Assembly: GCF_042263505.1 (NCBI RefSeq)
Contig: NZ_JBHKFI010000004.1
Location: forward strand, 264,594-328,593
Direction: 5' to 3'
Source of the DNA: Bacillus_BE sp042263505
GTDB lineage: Bacteria > Bacillota > Bacilli > Bacillales > Cytobacillaceae
Length of the DNA stretch: 64,000 nt
Positions 43,697 to 53,044 of this stretch are shown here, piece after piece (position 1 is the stretch's first letter; every line of letters starts with the position of its first letter). The translations under genes were made by a program, and so were the position numbers. The notes under the pieces are model-generated. The model was not told where the DNA came from. It saw only the letters and a list, made by a program, of their open reading frames with translations, and did no database searches.

Positions 43697-44737
43697 ATGA
43701 TAATTGCGAAAGCACGAGCTGTCGACGGTCCAGACAAACCTTTTCATGAAGCTGAAATTAAACGACGCGATCTTGATTTGCATGATGTCCTAATTGAAAT
43801 TAAATATGCAGGCATATGCCATTCAGACATCCATACTGCCCATGGAGAATGGGGCGAAGTAAACTATCCACTCGTCCCTGGACACGAAATTGCGGGAATT
43901 GTCACTGAAGTTGGAGCAGAGGTCACAAAGTTTAAGATTGGTGATCGTGTAGGGGTCGGATGTATGGTTGATTCCTGCGGCGAATGTGAGAACTGCCGTA
44001 AAGGAGAAGAACAATACTGCCTTAAAGGGAATGTCCCTACCTATGCCGGTGTTGATAAATACGGCGAACCTACTCAAGGCGGATATTCTACCCACATTGT
44101 CGTTACCGAGGGCTTTGTTGTCAGAATTCCTGATAGCATTGAGCTTGATGCTGCAGCACCATTACTTTGTGCAGGTATTACGACATTTTCGCCACTAAAT
44201 CATTGGGGAGCAGGTCCTGGTAAGAAAGTGGCGATTGTAGGTATGGGTGGTCTTGGTCATATGGCTGTGCAAATTGCACATGCCATGGGTGCAGAAGTTA
44301 CTGTTCTATCTCAAACATTGAAGAAAAAGGACGATGGTCTGAAATTAGGAGCAGACCATTACTATGCCACAAGTGAGCCAGAAACATTCGAGAAACTTGC
44401 CGGAACCTTTGACTTAATGATAAACACGGTTAGTGCAAAGATTAACCTGAATCAATATTTAGGACTACTCACTCTTGATGGGACGCTGGTAAATGTCGGT
44501 GCTCCTGCAGAACCGCTGTCATTAAATGTGATAAATTTAATTGGTCATCGCCGTTCATTTGCAGGATCCATGATAGGAGGTATCCGTGAGACCCAGGAAA
44601 TGCTGGATTTCTGTGCGAAACATAACATTGTTCCTAAAATAGAAGTGATTTCCGCTGATCAAATTGACGAAGCATACAAACGAGTATTAGCTTCTGATGT
44701 GAAGTATCGATTCGTGATTGACATCAGCACCATGTAA
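43697..44737 (+). CDS. adhA: Zinc-dependent NAD(P)-alcohol/aldehyde dehydrogenase (CAD-type)
   Basis: The 346-aa medium-chain dehydrogenase has the catalytic zinc ligand Cys in YAGICHSDIHTAHGEWG (~residue 38) and the GHEIAG motif with the second ligand (~residue 61). The structural zinc cysteines lie in DSCGECENCRKGEEQYC (~residues 94-110), and the Rossmann motif VGMGGLGHMAVQIAHAMG is near residue 180. It belongs to the cinnamyl-alcohol-dehydrogenase-like group (AdhA/YahK) that detoxifies aldehydes. ATG 43697 has AGGAGG 9 nt upstream; the longer frame from 43664 overlaps the short upstream ORF. Regulation by the divergent MerR protein is strongly suggested. Confidence 0.9.
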   Translation: MIIAKARAVDGPDKPFHEAEIKRRDLDLHDVLIEIKYAGICHSDIHTAHGEWGEVNYPLVPGHEIAGIVTEVGAEVTKFKIGDRVGVGCMVDSCGECENCRKGEEQYCLKGNVPTYAGVDKYGEPTQGGYSTHIVVTEGFVVRIPDSIELDAAAPLLCAGITTFSPLNHWGAGPGKKVAIVGMGGLGHMAVQIAHAMGAEVTVLSQTLKKKDDGLKLGADHYYATSEPETFEKLAGTFDLMINTVSAKINLNQYLGLLTLDGTLVNVGAPAEPLSLNVINLIGHRRSFAGSMIGGIRETQEMLDFCAKHNIVPKIEVISADQIDEAYKRVLASDVKYRFVIDISTM

Positions 44738-44756
44738 GTGGTGTAAATGAAATTAC

Positions 44757-44795
44757 AAGGGTATCCTAAAAGTCTAGCTTTTGGGATATCCTTTG
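44757..44795 (+). terminator. Terminator after adhA
   Basis: AAGGGTATCC (44757-44766) pairs with GGATATCCTT (44784-44793), with an inner AAAAG/CTTTT stem. Confidence 0.7.
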
Positions 44796-44797
44796 TT

Positions 44798-45170
44798 TAT
44801 TAGATTTTTAGGGGAAAAGTTGCTCTAGCCCAAAATTAGCAGCTGATAAATGGAGGATAGGGGAGCGGTCTTTCTTGGAAAAACTCTTTTTATTATTGAC
44901 CTTGTTCAACTACCGACAATCAAGCAGGTTAGTATAAACTTGGCGTTGTTTTGATCAAATAAAGAAGCGTATTCATCTTATAAGATTGAATAGCTTCTCC
45001 TCCTCTCTTGGGTGAATATTAACATTGAGCTTTTTTAGGTATTCACACGAGGTATATCACATAATTAAGCAACTGTTTGTTTTCGGATAGAAAATGAATT
45101 TTTTCAATACTTAATTCTTCCCCAAAGGGTTCTAATCATATTTGCCCTCAAAAATTTATTAAAGTTGAGG
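44798..45170. other. Intergenic stretch, no gene seen
   Basis: A weak cassette-repeat copy (TTGTTCAACTACCGACAATC, AAGCAGGTTAGTATAA) lies at 44902-44938. Nothing coding is supported. Confidence 0.5.
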
Positions 45171-45734
45171 TTAAGGATACCATGAAAGTTTGATATCACT
45201 GTCTAATGGTTGGGTTTTAATTTCAGCACGCAAGGTATTGAACCAGTTGCTTGAAATTTCTTCCTTTACTAGATGGGCATTGCCATCGTCTTCCCATATT
45301 ACATGGGAAAACCAAGCTCCAGTTGCCCGTTCAAATTGTAGCTCAGCAAATGCAATCTTAGGGTGCTCAACTTCTGCAAAGTTCCCATTTACTGCAGAAG
45401 CGACAGTAGATGCTTGCGGTAATAATTCATTTTCAATCTTCTCTTTTATCATCGAATCTTCAAGTTGTCTCCACATAATTAAATGGCCATCAATTTGATA
45501 AAAAATATCAAAAGAAGGTTGTTCTCTCATATCTACTAAGATAAAGGCACGATCTACTGAGTTGTTCGCCGCTTTAACTGCATTTACGATTATATTCTGG
45601 GCAATTTCCACCCAGAAATTCGTGGCTTCTTCTTCTGGGGACTCTACATAAAACTCAGAATCAAGTTCAGAAACAGCAGCTTCTCCTTTATTAACATCTT
45701 CTATTTTGTTAAAAAAACGTTTAAAGAACCCCAT
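45171..45734 (-). CDS. Hypothetical soluble protein, 187 aa
   Basis: It opens with a basic MGFFKRFFNKIEDVNKGEAA and then an acidic alpha/beta sequence (RAFILVDMREQPSFDIFYQI, later GAWFSHVIWEDDGNAHLVKE). It has no signal peptide or transmembrane segment. It resembles immunity-protein-like or DUF600-like folds in general style, but I do not recognise the family. TTGGAGGATG precedes the ATG by ~8 nt. Stand-alone gene. Confidence 0.6.
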   Translation of the reverse strand: MGFFKRFFNKIEDVNKGEAAVSELDSEFYVESPEEEATNFWVEIAQNIIVNAVKAANNSVDRAFILVDMREQPSFDIFYQIDGHLIMWRQLEDSMIKEKIENELLPQASTVASAVNGNFAEVEHPKIAFAELQFERATGAWFSHVIWEDDGNAHLVKEEISSNWFNTLRAEIKTQPLDSDIKLSWYP

Positions 45735-45881
45735 TCAATGCACATCCTCCAATTCTATTCATCATTTTATCGAGAAGTTCATTCACAATTCACCTCAATA
45801 TAGATTATTATTCTACAAACTTTACTAAAACCCTTGGTAGGCTATATTTTTTGTTAGTGGAATTATTACGTAATCATTACC

Positions 45882-46801
45882 AAAATGGACAATCCAAAAT
45901 AAAGGAGGTTTTTTCAATAACCCCGATCCTTTTTCTAAATTTAACCACATATCTTCTATGATAGAAATTTCCATGGAAGAAAGGGCAGTGGTTGATGATG
46001 GCAAAATATCGAATGGTGCGCACTGAATTTTGGAAGAATCCGATTGTTTCGGAAGAGATGACCCCCGAGGACAAGTATTTTATCTTTATCTGCTGACAAA
46101 TCCCCAGACTACTCAAATTGGCATCTATCGAATTACGAAAAAACAAATGGCTTTTGATTTGGGTTATTCGATTGAGAGTGTGGCTTCGTTAATGGAACGA
46201 TTCACCTGGCAACACAAATTGATTCGTTACAATCTGCAAACAAGAGAACTCGCCATTAAAAACTGGGGGAAAGACAATCTGCATAAAGGCGGAAAACCGG
46301 TGATGGATTGTATTTTATCTGAATTAAAAGAAGTGGAGGATCATTCTCTTATCCAATATGTATCGGAATCTATTGATAAAAGTGATATTTGCAGCCTATA
46401 TGAATCTTTCTGTAAGCAAAATGAGATGCAAGGCAAGAAAGATAAAGACCGAGATGAAAGTGATACGGATCTCACTGAATCTGATAAAGTTGACGATTCG
46501 TTATCGCATCGTTATCCGATAGGTAGGCAAAAAGAAAAACAAAAAGAAAATGAAAATGAAAAACAACAAAAGACCTTTTATCCGGATATAGAGAATCTCT
46601 TACATAAGAATCAATCCCAAGAAGACGAGAAAGAAATTATTGAATTTTGGGATACGAATGGATTTGGTTTGACGAACATTTATGCAAAACAACAGCTGTT
46701 AGCTTGGCTGGAGGATTCTCGCCTTTTACAGCCAAAAGCGGTTATTTTAAAAGCGATGAATATTGCCTGTGCGAATAACAAGCGAAGGCTGAACATATTG
46801 T
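45882..46801 (+). repeat. Duplicated DnaD segment, left copy
   Basis: About 920 bp nearly identical in long stretches to 56915-57838. Homology begins at AAAATGGAC and ends near ATATTGT in both. The two copies are direct repeats 11 kb apart. Confidence 0.9.
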
Positions 46802-46805
46802 CCAA
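45995..46805 (+). pseudogene. DnaD-like replication protein, copy 1, frameshifted and 3'-truncated
   Basis: The start MMAKYRMVRTEFWKNPIVSE equals copy 2. A T-run of 5 in copy 2 (AAGTATTTTTATC) is 4 T's here at 46078-46081, so the frame shifts after residue ~28. Downstream the DnaD-type sequence continues in the new frame (FYLYLLTNPQTTQIGIYRIT) up to CANNKRRLN and then diverges into unrelated residues. It lacks the end of the domain and the downstream helicase gene, so it is not functional. Confidence 0.88.
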
Positions 46806-46881
46806 CCCTAATTCAGGCCTCGAACGACGATTGGGATCGGCCCCCACTCAACGCCTATTTCATACAGGCATAAATTATAAA

Positions 46882-46912
46882 GGCACACCTACTTAAAAAG
46901 GTGTGCCCAAAA
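46882..46912 (+). terminator. Terminator between DnaD copy 1 and the reductase gene
   Basis: GGCACACCT / AGGTGTGCC, perfect 9-bp stem; A-rich on one side, so probably active in both directions. Confidence 0.6.
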
Positions 46913-46935
46913 AGTTTATTGCGTCCGAAATGGGA

Positions 46936-48882
46936 TTAGATATTTACCAATACCTTCTTACTGCTGACATTAAGACCTGCTAAATAGCCCTCATCAATTG
47001 CTTCAACCGCTTGTCTAATCCTGACGGCATCGCCAATGGTTTTAACAGGAAAGGACTCTTTCTCCAGTTGTGCAGCCAATTCATTGATCGGCTGAGCTCC
47101 GACTGCCAGAACAACAGTGTCGGCTGGGATTATGAATTCCTCATTATCTTTTGTTACAACGACTCCATTTGGCAATATCCGCTTAACTGTCGTATTCACA
47201 AACAAGGTAACTTTTTTATCTTCAAGATCTTTCAGCAGATAGATCTTCGGCAATGGCTCGCAATCTCTTGCAATTCCAGAAAGAGCTTCGACAATAGTGA
47301 CTTGTCTTCCATAGGTTCCCAGGTGGCTGGCTGTTTCGGCGCCAACCTGCCCGCCGCCAATGACTAAGACACGGTCATCCACATCCACTTTGCCTTCCAA
47401 AACATCAAAGGCATTTACCACATTCGGATTGTTAACTCCTGGAATGTTGGGGATCAACGGTTTTCCTCCAGTCGCCACAATAACGGCATCGGGATGTTGT
47501 TCTTTTACTAAATCCACAGTAACCTCAGTTTTTAAATGCACATTGACATTCCACTTTTGTAACTGGTTGATTTGCCAATTGATAAACTTGGAGATTTCTC
47601 CTTTGGAAGGAGGGATGCTTCCAATATAAAATTGTCCACCTAAGCGGCTGTCTTTTTCAAAAAGATGAACCTCATGGCCTGCTTGTGCCGCAACAATGGC
47701 AGCTTCCATGCCTGCAGGTCCGCCACCGGCAATGACGACTTTTTTCTTCACGTCAGCCGGTTTTACCTCCAATTCACGTTCTCTGCCAAGAGCCGGATTG
47801 ACAAGGCATTGGAGTGACACATCTTCAAACAGTCGTTTTAAACAACCCTGGGTACAGCCAATGCACGTGACAATTTCATCATATTTGCCTTCGGCTGTTT
47901 TATTCGGCAATTCCGGGTCTGCAAGACTAGCTCTGCCCATTGCCGTAAAATCGGCAATACCCGCAACGAGAATCGACTCAGCAATGAGCGGGTCGTTTAT
48001 TCGCGATACCGTAATGACCGGAATCGATACCACTTTTTTAATTTCAGCTGCCAAGCTTGTCAAGTTTCCGTGCTCAACTGCAGCCGGTGGAATAAATCTG
48101 TCAGTGCTGGCGTAGTTGCCTCCGGATACATGGATGACATCTACTCCGGCTTGTTCCAAACGTGCTGCGATGGCTCTTGCGTCAACAATTGTGTTTCCTC
48201 CTGGAACAAATTCATCAGCAGAAATCCGGATGCCAACTGGAAAATCCGGTCCGACTTTTTTTCGGACATTTTCAATAATTTCCAGCGGAAAGCGAAGCCT
48301 ATTAGCTAAACAGCCGCCATACCGATCGGTTCTTTTATTGGAAAAAGACGAAATGAATTCGGCTACTAAATATCCATGGGATCCATGAATTTCTACTCCA
48401 TCATAGCCGGCTTTTTTTGCCCTTAAGGCGGCATCACCATATTTTTCTACAATATCTTTAATTTCATCGATTGTTAACTCATGAGGAATTTCTTTTTTCA
48501 TCGGACATGGAATCGGTGAAGGAGCGACCGGCTGCATCCCGATTACCTTTTTGCTCGTTTGTCTTCCTGCATGAAAAATTTGTGCAAAAATTTTACTGTT
48601 ATATTTATGAATTCTTTCGGTGAGTCTTTGGTGGCTTTCGATTTGCTGATCGTTCCAAAGTCCGGCCTCCTGTTGAAAACCTCTGCCTCTTGGGTCAACA
48701 GCAGTGGCTTCGGTAATGATGAGACCCCATCCGCCTTTGGCCCGTGCTTCATGGTAGGCAATATACCTTTCAGTAGTGGTTCCATTTGGATTACAGAAAT
48801 TGGTGATCATCGGTGGGACAACGAACCTGTTAGAGATTTCTAGATTTCCAATTTTAATTGTGGTAAATAAGCAACTGTTCAT
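46936..48882 (-). CDS. NADH:flavin oxidoreductase/2-enoate reductase (OYE-like, FadH/BaiCD type)
   Basis: The 648-aa protein is two modules. Residues ~1-340 are the FMN-binding Old Yellow Enzyme barrel (NRFVVPPMITNFCNPNGTTT; HAGRQTSKKVIG; DGVEIHGSHGYLVAEFISSF). A 4Fe-4S cluster motif follows (CIGCTQGCLKR with a further Cys in LQCLVNP). Residues ~385 to the end are an FAD/NAD(P) reductase domain with KVVIAGGGPAGMEAAIVAAQ and a second Rossmann motif VLVIGGGQVGAETASHL. It reduces enoyl-type double bonds. GGAGGT lies 7 nt before the ATG. It stands alone and faces the broken DnaD copy. Confidence 0.92.
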   Translation of the reverse strand: MNSCLFTTIKIGNLEISNRFVVPPMITNFCNPNGTTTERYIAYHEARAKGGWGLIITEATAVDPRGRGFQQEAGLWNDQQIESHQRLTERIHKYNSKIFAQIFHAGRQTSKKVIGMQPVAPSPIPCPMKKEIPHELTIDEIKDIVEKYGDAALRAKKAGYDGVEIHGSHGYLVAEFISSFSNKRTDRYGGCLANRLRFPLEIIENVRKKVGPDFPVGIRISADEFVPGGNTIVDARAIAARLEQAGVDVIHVSGGNYASTDRFIPPAAVEHGNLTSLAAEIKKVVSIPVITVSRINDPLIAESILVAGIADFTAMGRASLADPELPNKTAEGKYDEIVTCIGCTQGCLKRLFEDVSLQCLVNPALGRERELEVKPADVKKKVVIAGGGPAGMEAAIVAAQAGHEVHLFEKDSRLGGQFYIGSIPPSKGEISKFINWQINQLQKWNVNVHLKTEVTVDLVKEQHPDAVIVATGGKPLIPNIPGVNNPNVVNAFDVLEGKVDVDDRVLVIGGGQVGAETASHLGTYGRQVTIVEALSGIARDCEPLPKIYLLKDLEDKKVTLFVNTTVKRILPNGVVVTKDNEEFIIPADTVVLAVGAQPINELAAQLEKESFPVKTIGDAVRIRQAVEAIDEGYLAGLNVSSKKVLVNI

Positions 48883-49120
48883 GTTCTTACCTCCAAATTA
48901 AATATTGTGATATGTTTCACAAATAAAATTATATAAAAATATTTTATAAAAGTATATGAATATTTAAATTATTCACCAAGTCTTCACTGAAGGTACCAGT
49001 CACGTCCCAAGGTTATAAAATAGAAGACCCAATTTAACTCGAAAAATCGGGATCTTAAGGAAGCAACTACCACACTTTTTGCATCAAATTGAATGAATGG
49101 ATTTAATTAAGAATAATTAG

Positions 49121-49354
49121 CATTTTTACCCTGTTTTAAGTGGACATGGAGCTGACGCTAAAATGGAAGAGTTAGGAATAGATGAAAATGTGCTTTTCGG
49201 GGTTCTACCAACTAAAAGCTCAAAACATACGCTAAGGGATTGTACAGAAAATGAAGAGTTACTTAACACCTTTTCGTCAAAGGGTTTGTACGGGTTATTC
49301 CTAAATGTCTTAGCGTATATAAAGACTCATAAATCCTTGTCGAATGTTGCTTAG
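49121..49354 (+). pseudogene. C-terminal fragment of an unrecognised protein
   Basis: A frame open since a stop at 49118 reads VLSGHGADAKMEELGIDENV, LFGVLPTKSSKHTLRDCTEN and ends LNVLAYIKTHKSLSNVA. It is coherent protein sequence without start signal, so it looks like the end of a lost gene. Family not recognised. Confidence 0.4.
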
Positions 49355-49567
49355 AGTATGTCTTGCGCTAAATGTTGGTGATACCCCTTCTTGTAGAGTC
49401 AAACTTTTCTGTAATCCATTCTCTCCTCCTCGTTCAGGAAAATTAACTAGTAGAAAGGGACTTTTCATTTCTGGTACAACTGGTTCCCAAATACGGCTTT
49501 CTAAGCCTGCACCTTGAATAAATACCAAACCAATTTGTTCATTTTCCCGCTCTTTAATTTCTCTCAT
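49310..49567 (-). pseudogene. N-terminal fragment of an alpha/beta hydrolase
   Basis: TGGAGGAAG precedes ATG 49567 (MREIKERENEQIGLVFIQGA). The fold start GLVFIQGAGLESRIWEPVVP then SPFLLVNFPERGG is typical of alpha/beta hydrolases, but homology stops near residue 60. The DNA that follows (GCTTAGAGTATGTCTTGCGC region, read on the plus strand) resembles the left part of the type A repeat, so the gene is cut at a repeat. Confidence 0.55.
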
Positions 49568-49747
49568 CTTTCTTCCTCCACTTCTTTTCAATCAGGAAAA
49601 AGAATTACTATTACCTATGAAAGCAAGTATAAGTATGTATCTTTTAATTTTTGATTATTAAGATAAAATCCTTCTTTAGATAACTGTCCGTTAATTGAAT
49701 TACTTATAATTGCGATTCACTTTCATTCCTTCTCTTATTCAAGATAA

Positions 49748-49848
49748 GGGCCATTTTCTTGAGTAACACATTTAAAGAAAATCGTTATGGAGCGAAGAAA
49801 TTGTGAAGATTTTCACTTAAACTAAAGGGCAAGATAGTTTAATAACAA
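49748..49848 (+). repeat. Dispersed repeat type B, copy 3, fused to a cassette core
   Basis: GGGCCATTTTCTTGAGTAAC ... GAGCGAAGAAATTGTGAAG runs straight into ATTTTCACTTAAACTAAAGG, GCAAGATAGTTTAATAAC. This shows that type B is the left flank of the cassette-repeat. Confidence 0.85.
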
Positions 49849-49893
49849 AAAATCCCAGAACTAATGTATAATCAATTATAAATATTTTAAAAG

Positions 49894-50262
49894 GTGGAGG
49901 GATTTTTAGTAGCTTATCATATTAGAGTAAAGGCGTGTACACTCATTTTAGAAAACGATTCGACTCTTTTAGTTGAATTTAACAATGAAAATGGGCTGAA
50001 TTATAACTTGCCAGCAGGTGAGTTGAACTTAATGAATCTGCTATTGAAGCAGTTCAAAGAGATGCAAAAGAGGAAGCATCAATTGATGTAGAAGTCGGTC
50101 CTTTAGCCTTTGTTTATGAGTATGTGCCACACTTACAAATAAATATGGAGAAACACACTCTTTACAGTTAATGTTTGAATGTAAGATAAAAGATGGATTT
50201 ATTCCAAAGCTACCAAATAACTCCGACCCAAATCAAACTGATGTTAAATGGATAAAACTATA
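49894..50262 (+). pseudogene. NUDIX hydrolase, two frameshifts
   Basis: Three frames read in turn YHIRVKACTLILENDSTLLV then NYNLPAG; SAIEAVQRDAKEEASIDVEV then GPLAFVYEYVPHL; and GETHSLQLMFECKIKDGFIP-like text to the stop. The NUDIX box (G-x5-E-x7-REUxEE) is split by the loss of a base near 50020 and again near 50140. The start codon region (GTG inside the ribosome binding site) also looks damaged. Confidence 0.82.
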
Positions 50263-50307
50263 ATTCTTGCTATGTACTAGAAAAAATGCTAGTTTGGGTT
50301 CAGAAAC

Positions 50308-50327
50308 AAAATCTAAACGTTATCATT
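50308..50327 (+). promoter_or_regulatory. LacI-type operator in front of the regulator gene
   Basis: AAAATCTAAACGTTATCATT, a one-base variant of the two operators upstream of the transporter gene; it suggests autoregulation. Confidence 0.65.
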
Positions 50328-50343
50328 TAGGAGCTATGTAAAA

Positions 50344-51360
50344 ATGGATTCAAAACCAAATATCCAGGATGTAGCGAGACTAGCTAATGTTTCAATAGCA
50401 ACGGTCTCGAGAGTAATAAACAACCAGGGTGGCGTCAGAAAGCAAACGGAGGAGAAAATTCTAAAGGCTATTAAGGAACTAGGCTACATTCGCAATGCAG
50501 CAGCGAGAACAATGAAACGAAGAGAAACCAAAACTATAGGGGTCATCGTGCCCGACATTAAAAACCCATTCTTTCCACTTGTGATGGCAGGGATTGAGGA
50601 GAAAGCCAGAGAGAAGGATTATTTCACCATTCTGAGCAGCACGAATGAGTCACCGATTGTTGAGGAGAAAATTATTAAAAATTTCATTGAACGAGGTGTG
50701 GATGGAGTCATCATCACGACAGCCAATGAAAATGGAGAGCATCTGAAACTACTAAAGGAACAGAATATACCAATGGTAGCAGTAGATAGGAGCATCAGAA
50801 GCTTTGAAGTAGATACTGTCCTTGTTGATAACGTAAAAGGAGCCTATCAGGCTGTTCAGCACTTGATTCTTCAAGGGCATAGTAAAATAGCTATTATCTG
50901 TGGTCCACAAAATACAACACCGGGATTTGAGCGGTTTATTGGTTACAAAAAGGCACTTGAGGACTATAACATTCCTCTGGATGAAAGCTTGGTGGTTCAG
51001 GGTGACTTTGGGGAGCAAAGTGGTTATCTAGCAACAAAGCGGCTAAGAGATTTACATCAGCGTCCAACTGCCATTTTTTCTTCGAATAACTTGATGACAA
51101 TTGGCTGTATGAAGTCATTGGATGATTTGAACTGGAAGCTTGGTGAGGAGGTGTCGTTTATTGGTTTTGATGATGTGGATATAGCTACATTCTTGAATCC
51201 TAAGCTGACAGTTGTGGCAAGACCGATGAATAGGGTTGGCGAAATTGCCTTTATGTTCTTGTATGAACGGATTCAATTTAAGGGGAATCTCCCGAAAAGA
51301 CAATATTCACTTCCTCCAGAACTAATTATTAGACAGTCCTGTCGTCTTTGGAAGAAATAA
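50344..51360 (+). CDS. LacI/GalR-family transcriptional regulator
   Basis: The 338-aa protein carries the N-terminal HTH and hinge: NIQDVARLANVSIATVSRVI then NNQGGVRKQTEEKILKAIKE. The periplasmic-binding-protein-like sugar-binding core is TIGVIVPDIKNPFFPLVMAG to ~residue 335. It resembles RbsR-like repressors. It precedes a sugar transporter, an epimerase-like protein and a ribokinase and carries matching operators before itself and the operon. AGGAG lies 11 nt before the ATG. Confidence 0.92.
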   Translation: MDSKPNIQDVARLANVSIATVSRVINNQGGVRKQTEEKILKAIKELGYIRNAAARTMKRRETKTIGVIVPDIKNPFFPLVMAGIEEKAREKDYFTILSSTNESPIVEEKIIKNFIERGVDGVIITTANENGEHLKLLKEQNIPMVAVDRSIRSFEVDTVLVDNVKGAYQAVQHLILQGHSKIAIICGPQNTTPGFERFIGYKKALEDYNIPLDESLVVQGDFGEQSGYLATKRLRDLHQRPTAIFSSNNLMTIGCMKSLDDLNWKLGEEVSFIGFDDVDIATFLNPKLTVVARPMNRVGEIAFMFLYERIQFKGNLPKRQYSLPPELIIRQSCRLWKK

Positions 51361-51486
51361 ATGGAGAGATCCGTCTGTGTTTTGGACGGACTCTATATTC
51401 AAGAAAGAAGAGTTTGATATTTTTTGAAAACGCATCCAAAAAATCTTGCTACATTAAGAAAAAGGTGTTAATCTAAATTTACAAAT

Positions 51487-51580
51487 AAAATCTAAACGTT
51501 TACATTATATTTATTATTGATAAAACACACAGGGCTTGTTAAAATCATTTTTTTTACAGCAAAATCTAAACGTTTACATT
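51487..51580 (+). promoter_or_regulatory. Two LacI-type operators before the sugar operon
   Basis: AAAATCTAAACGTTTACATT occurs at 51487-51506 and again at 51561-51580, identical and 74 bp apart (about seven helical turns). This allows looping between sites on the same face. Confidence 0.75.
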
Positions 51581-51619
51581 TTGAAAATTAATGAAATTTA
51601 ATTAAAAGGAGAAATGAAA

Positions 51620-52960
51620 ATGACAAGTAAAAACCTGATTCAGTTGCCAGACGGATACCTTAATCGCACTCCTATTTTTCAGTACATAATGCTTTCGATG
51701 CTGTTCCCAATGTGGGCAGTTGCGGCTAGTTTAAATGACATTTTAATTACCCAATTTAAGAGTATTTTTGAATTAAGTAATTTTGCGAGTGCCTTCGTAC
51801 AGAGTGCTTTTTATGGTGGTTATTTCTTAGTAGCTATCCCTGCATCTATGGTAATTAAAAAAACAAATTATAAAATTGGAATCGTGACAGGACTAATATT
51901 CTATATTATTGGTTGTTCTTTATTCTTCCCAGCCTCACATATGGCAACTTACACCATGTTTTTATTCGCACTTTTTGCCATTGCAATTGGTTTAGGGTTC
52001 TTGGAAACTTCAGCTAATACGTATAGTTCAATGATTGGCCCTAAAAAGTATTCATCACTTCGTTTAAATATCAGTCAAACCTTCTATCCAGTTGGATCTA
52101 TCGCAGGAGTTTTAATGGGGAAATATTTGGTTTTCCAAGAAGGAAAAAGCCTTCAAGCTCAGATGGCTAAAATGACACCTGAAGAAGCTCGTGCATTCGG
52201 AGAACAAATGCTGCAACACACTCTGGAACCATATAAATATATAATTTTTGTACTTATTGGTATGTTAATTCTTTTCCTTGTAATTAAATTTCCAGCTTGT
52301 AAAACAGTAACACATAAGTCTTCAACTAGTAAAAAACCAAGTATTCTTGAAACCTTAAAGTACTTGTCTAAAATTAAAAACTTCCGTAAAGGGATCCTTG
52401 CCGAATTTTTATATGTAGGAATTCAAACTGCTATTTGGTCTTATACTATCCGATTAGCATTGGAACTAAACCCACAGATAAACGAAAGATTTGCATCTAA
52501 TTTTATGGTATTTAGCTTTATTGCATTCTTTGTTGGGAAGTTTGTTGCGAATCTGCTTATTGCCCGTTTCTCTATATCTAAAGTTTTGACAGCGTATTCA
52601 TTGATTGGTTCATTGCTATTGGTTTACGTTGCCTTTGTACCAAACATGACATCTGTATATGCTGCAATCCTTGTAAGTTTATTCTTTGGTCCATGCTGGG
52701 CATCCATTTATGCAAAAACGCTTGAATTCGTGGAAGACAAACGGCATACAGAAACAGCTGGAGCTATCCTGGTTATGTCAATCGTCGGTGGAGCAGTTAT
52801 TCCAGTAATTCAGGGACTTGTATCAGACTTAACAGGTTCAATGCAATTGTCCTTCTTAGTATCGATGGCTTGCTTTGTTTACATTGGAAACTATTTCTAT
52901 AAAGAAATGAAGAAAGAATCAATGGTAAAACAAGAAGAAAAAACGATAAAAGCAATGTAA
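51620..52960 (+). CDS. MFS sugar:proton symporter, FucP family
   Basis: The 446-aa membrane protein has about twelve hydrophobic segments in two halves split by a central basic loop (residues ~235-250). Its text (LNDILITQFKSIFELSNFAS, AFVQSAFYGGYFLVAIPASM) is characteristic of the L-fucose:H+ symporter family. The sugar is not known; fucose, ribose or a related aldose is possible. ATG 51620 has AAAGGAGA 8 nt upstream, better than the ATG at 51614. First gene of the LacI-controlled operon. Confidence 0.88.
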   Translation: MTSKNLIQLPDGYLNRTPIFQYIMLSMLFPMWAVAASLNDILITQFKSIFELSNFASAFVQSAFYGGYFLVAIPASMVIKKTNYKIGIVTGLIFYIIGCSLFFPASHMATYTMFLFALFAIAIGLGFLETSANTYSSMIGPKKYSSLRLNISQTFYPVGSIAGVLMGKYLVFQEGKSLQAQMAKMTPEEARAFGEQMLQHTLEPYKYIIFVLIGMLILFLVIKFPACKTVTHKSSTSKKPSILETLKYLSKIKNFRKGILAEFLYVGIQTAIWSYTIRLALELNPQINERFASNFMVFSFIAFFVGKFVANLLIARFSISKVLTAYSLIGSLLLVYVAFVPNMTSVYAAILVSLFFGPCWASIYAKTLEFVEDKRHTETAGAILVMSIVGGAVIPVIQGLVSDLTGSMQLSFLVSMACFVYIGNYFYKEMKKESMVKQEEKTIKAM

Positions 52961-53044
52961 TATAAATAATTACACAAAACATTCAAATGGGTCACTTATT
53001 TACTTCTAAGTTGGAGTGATCCTTTTTGAAAGGAGAGATTCAAT

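Noticed and set aside
45877..46146. Reverse-strand frame in DnaD copy 1, also present at 56888-57118 in copy 2
   Set aside because: It recurs only because the segment is duplicated; it is antisense to the DnaD start and has no translation signal.
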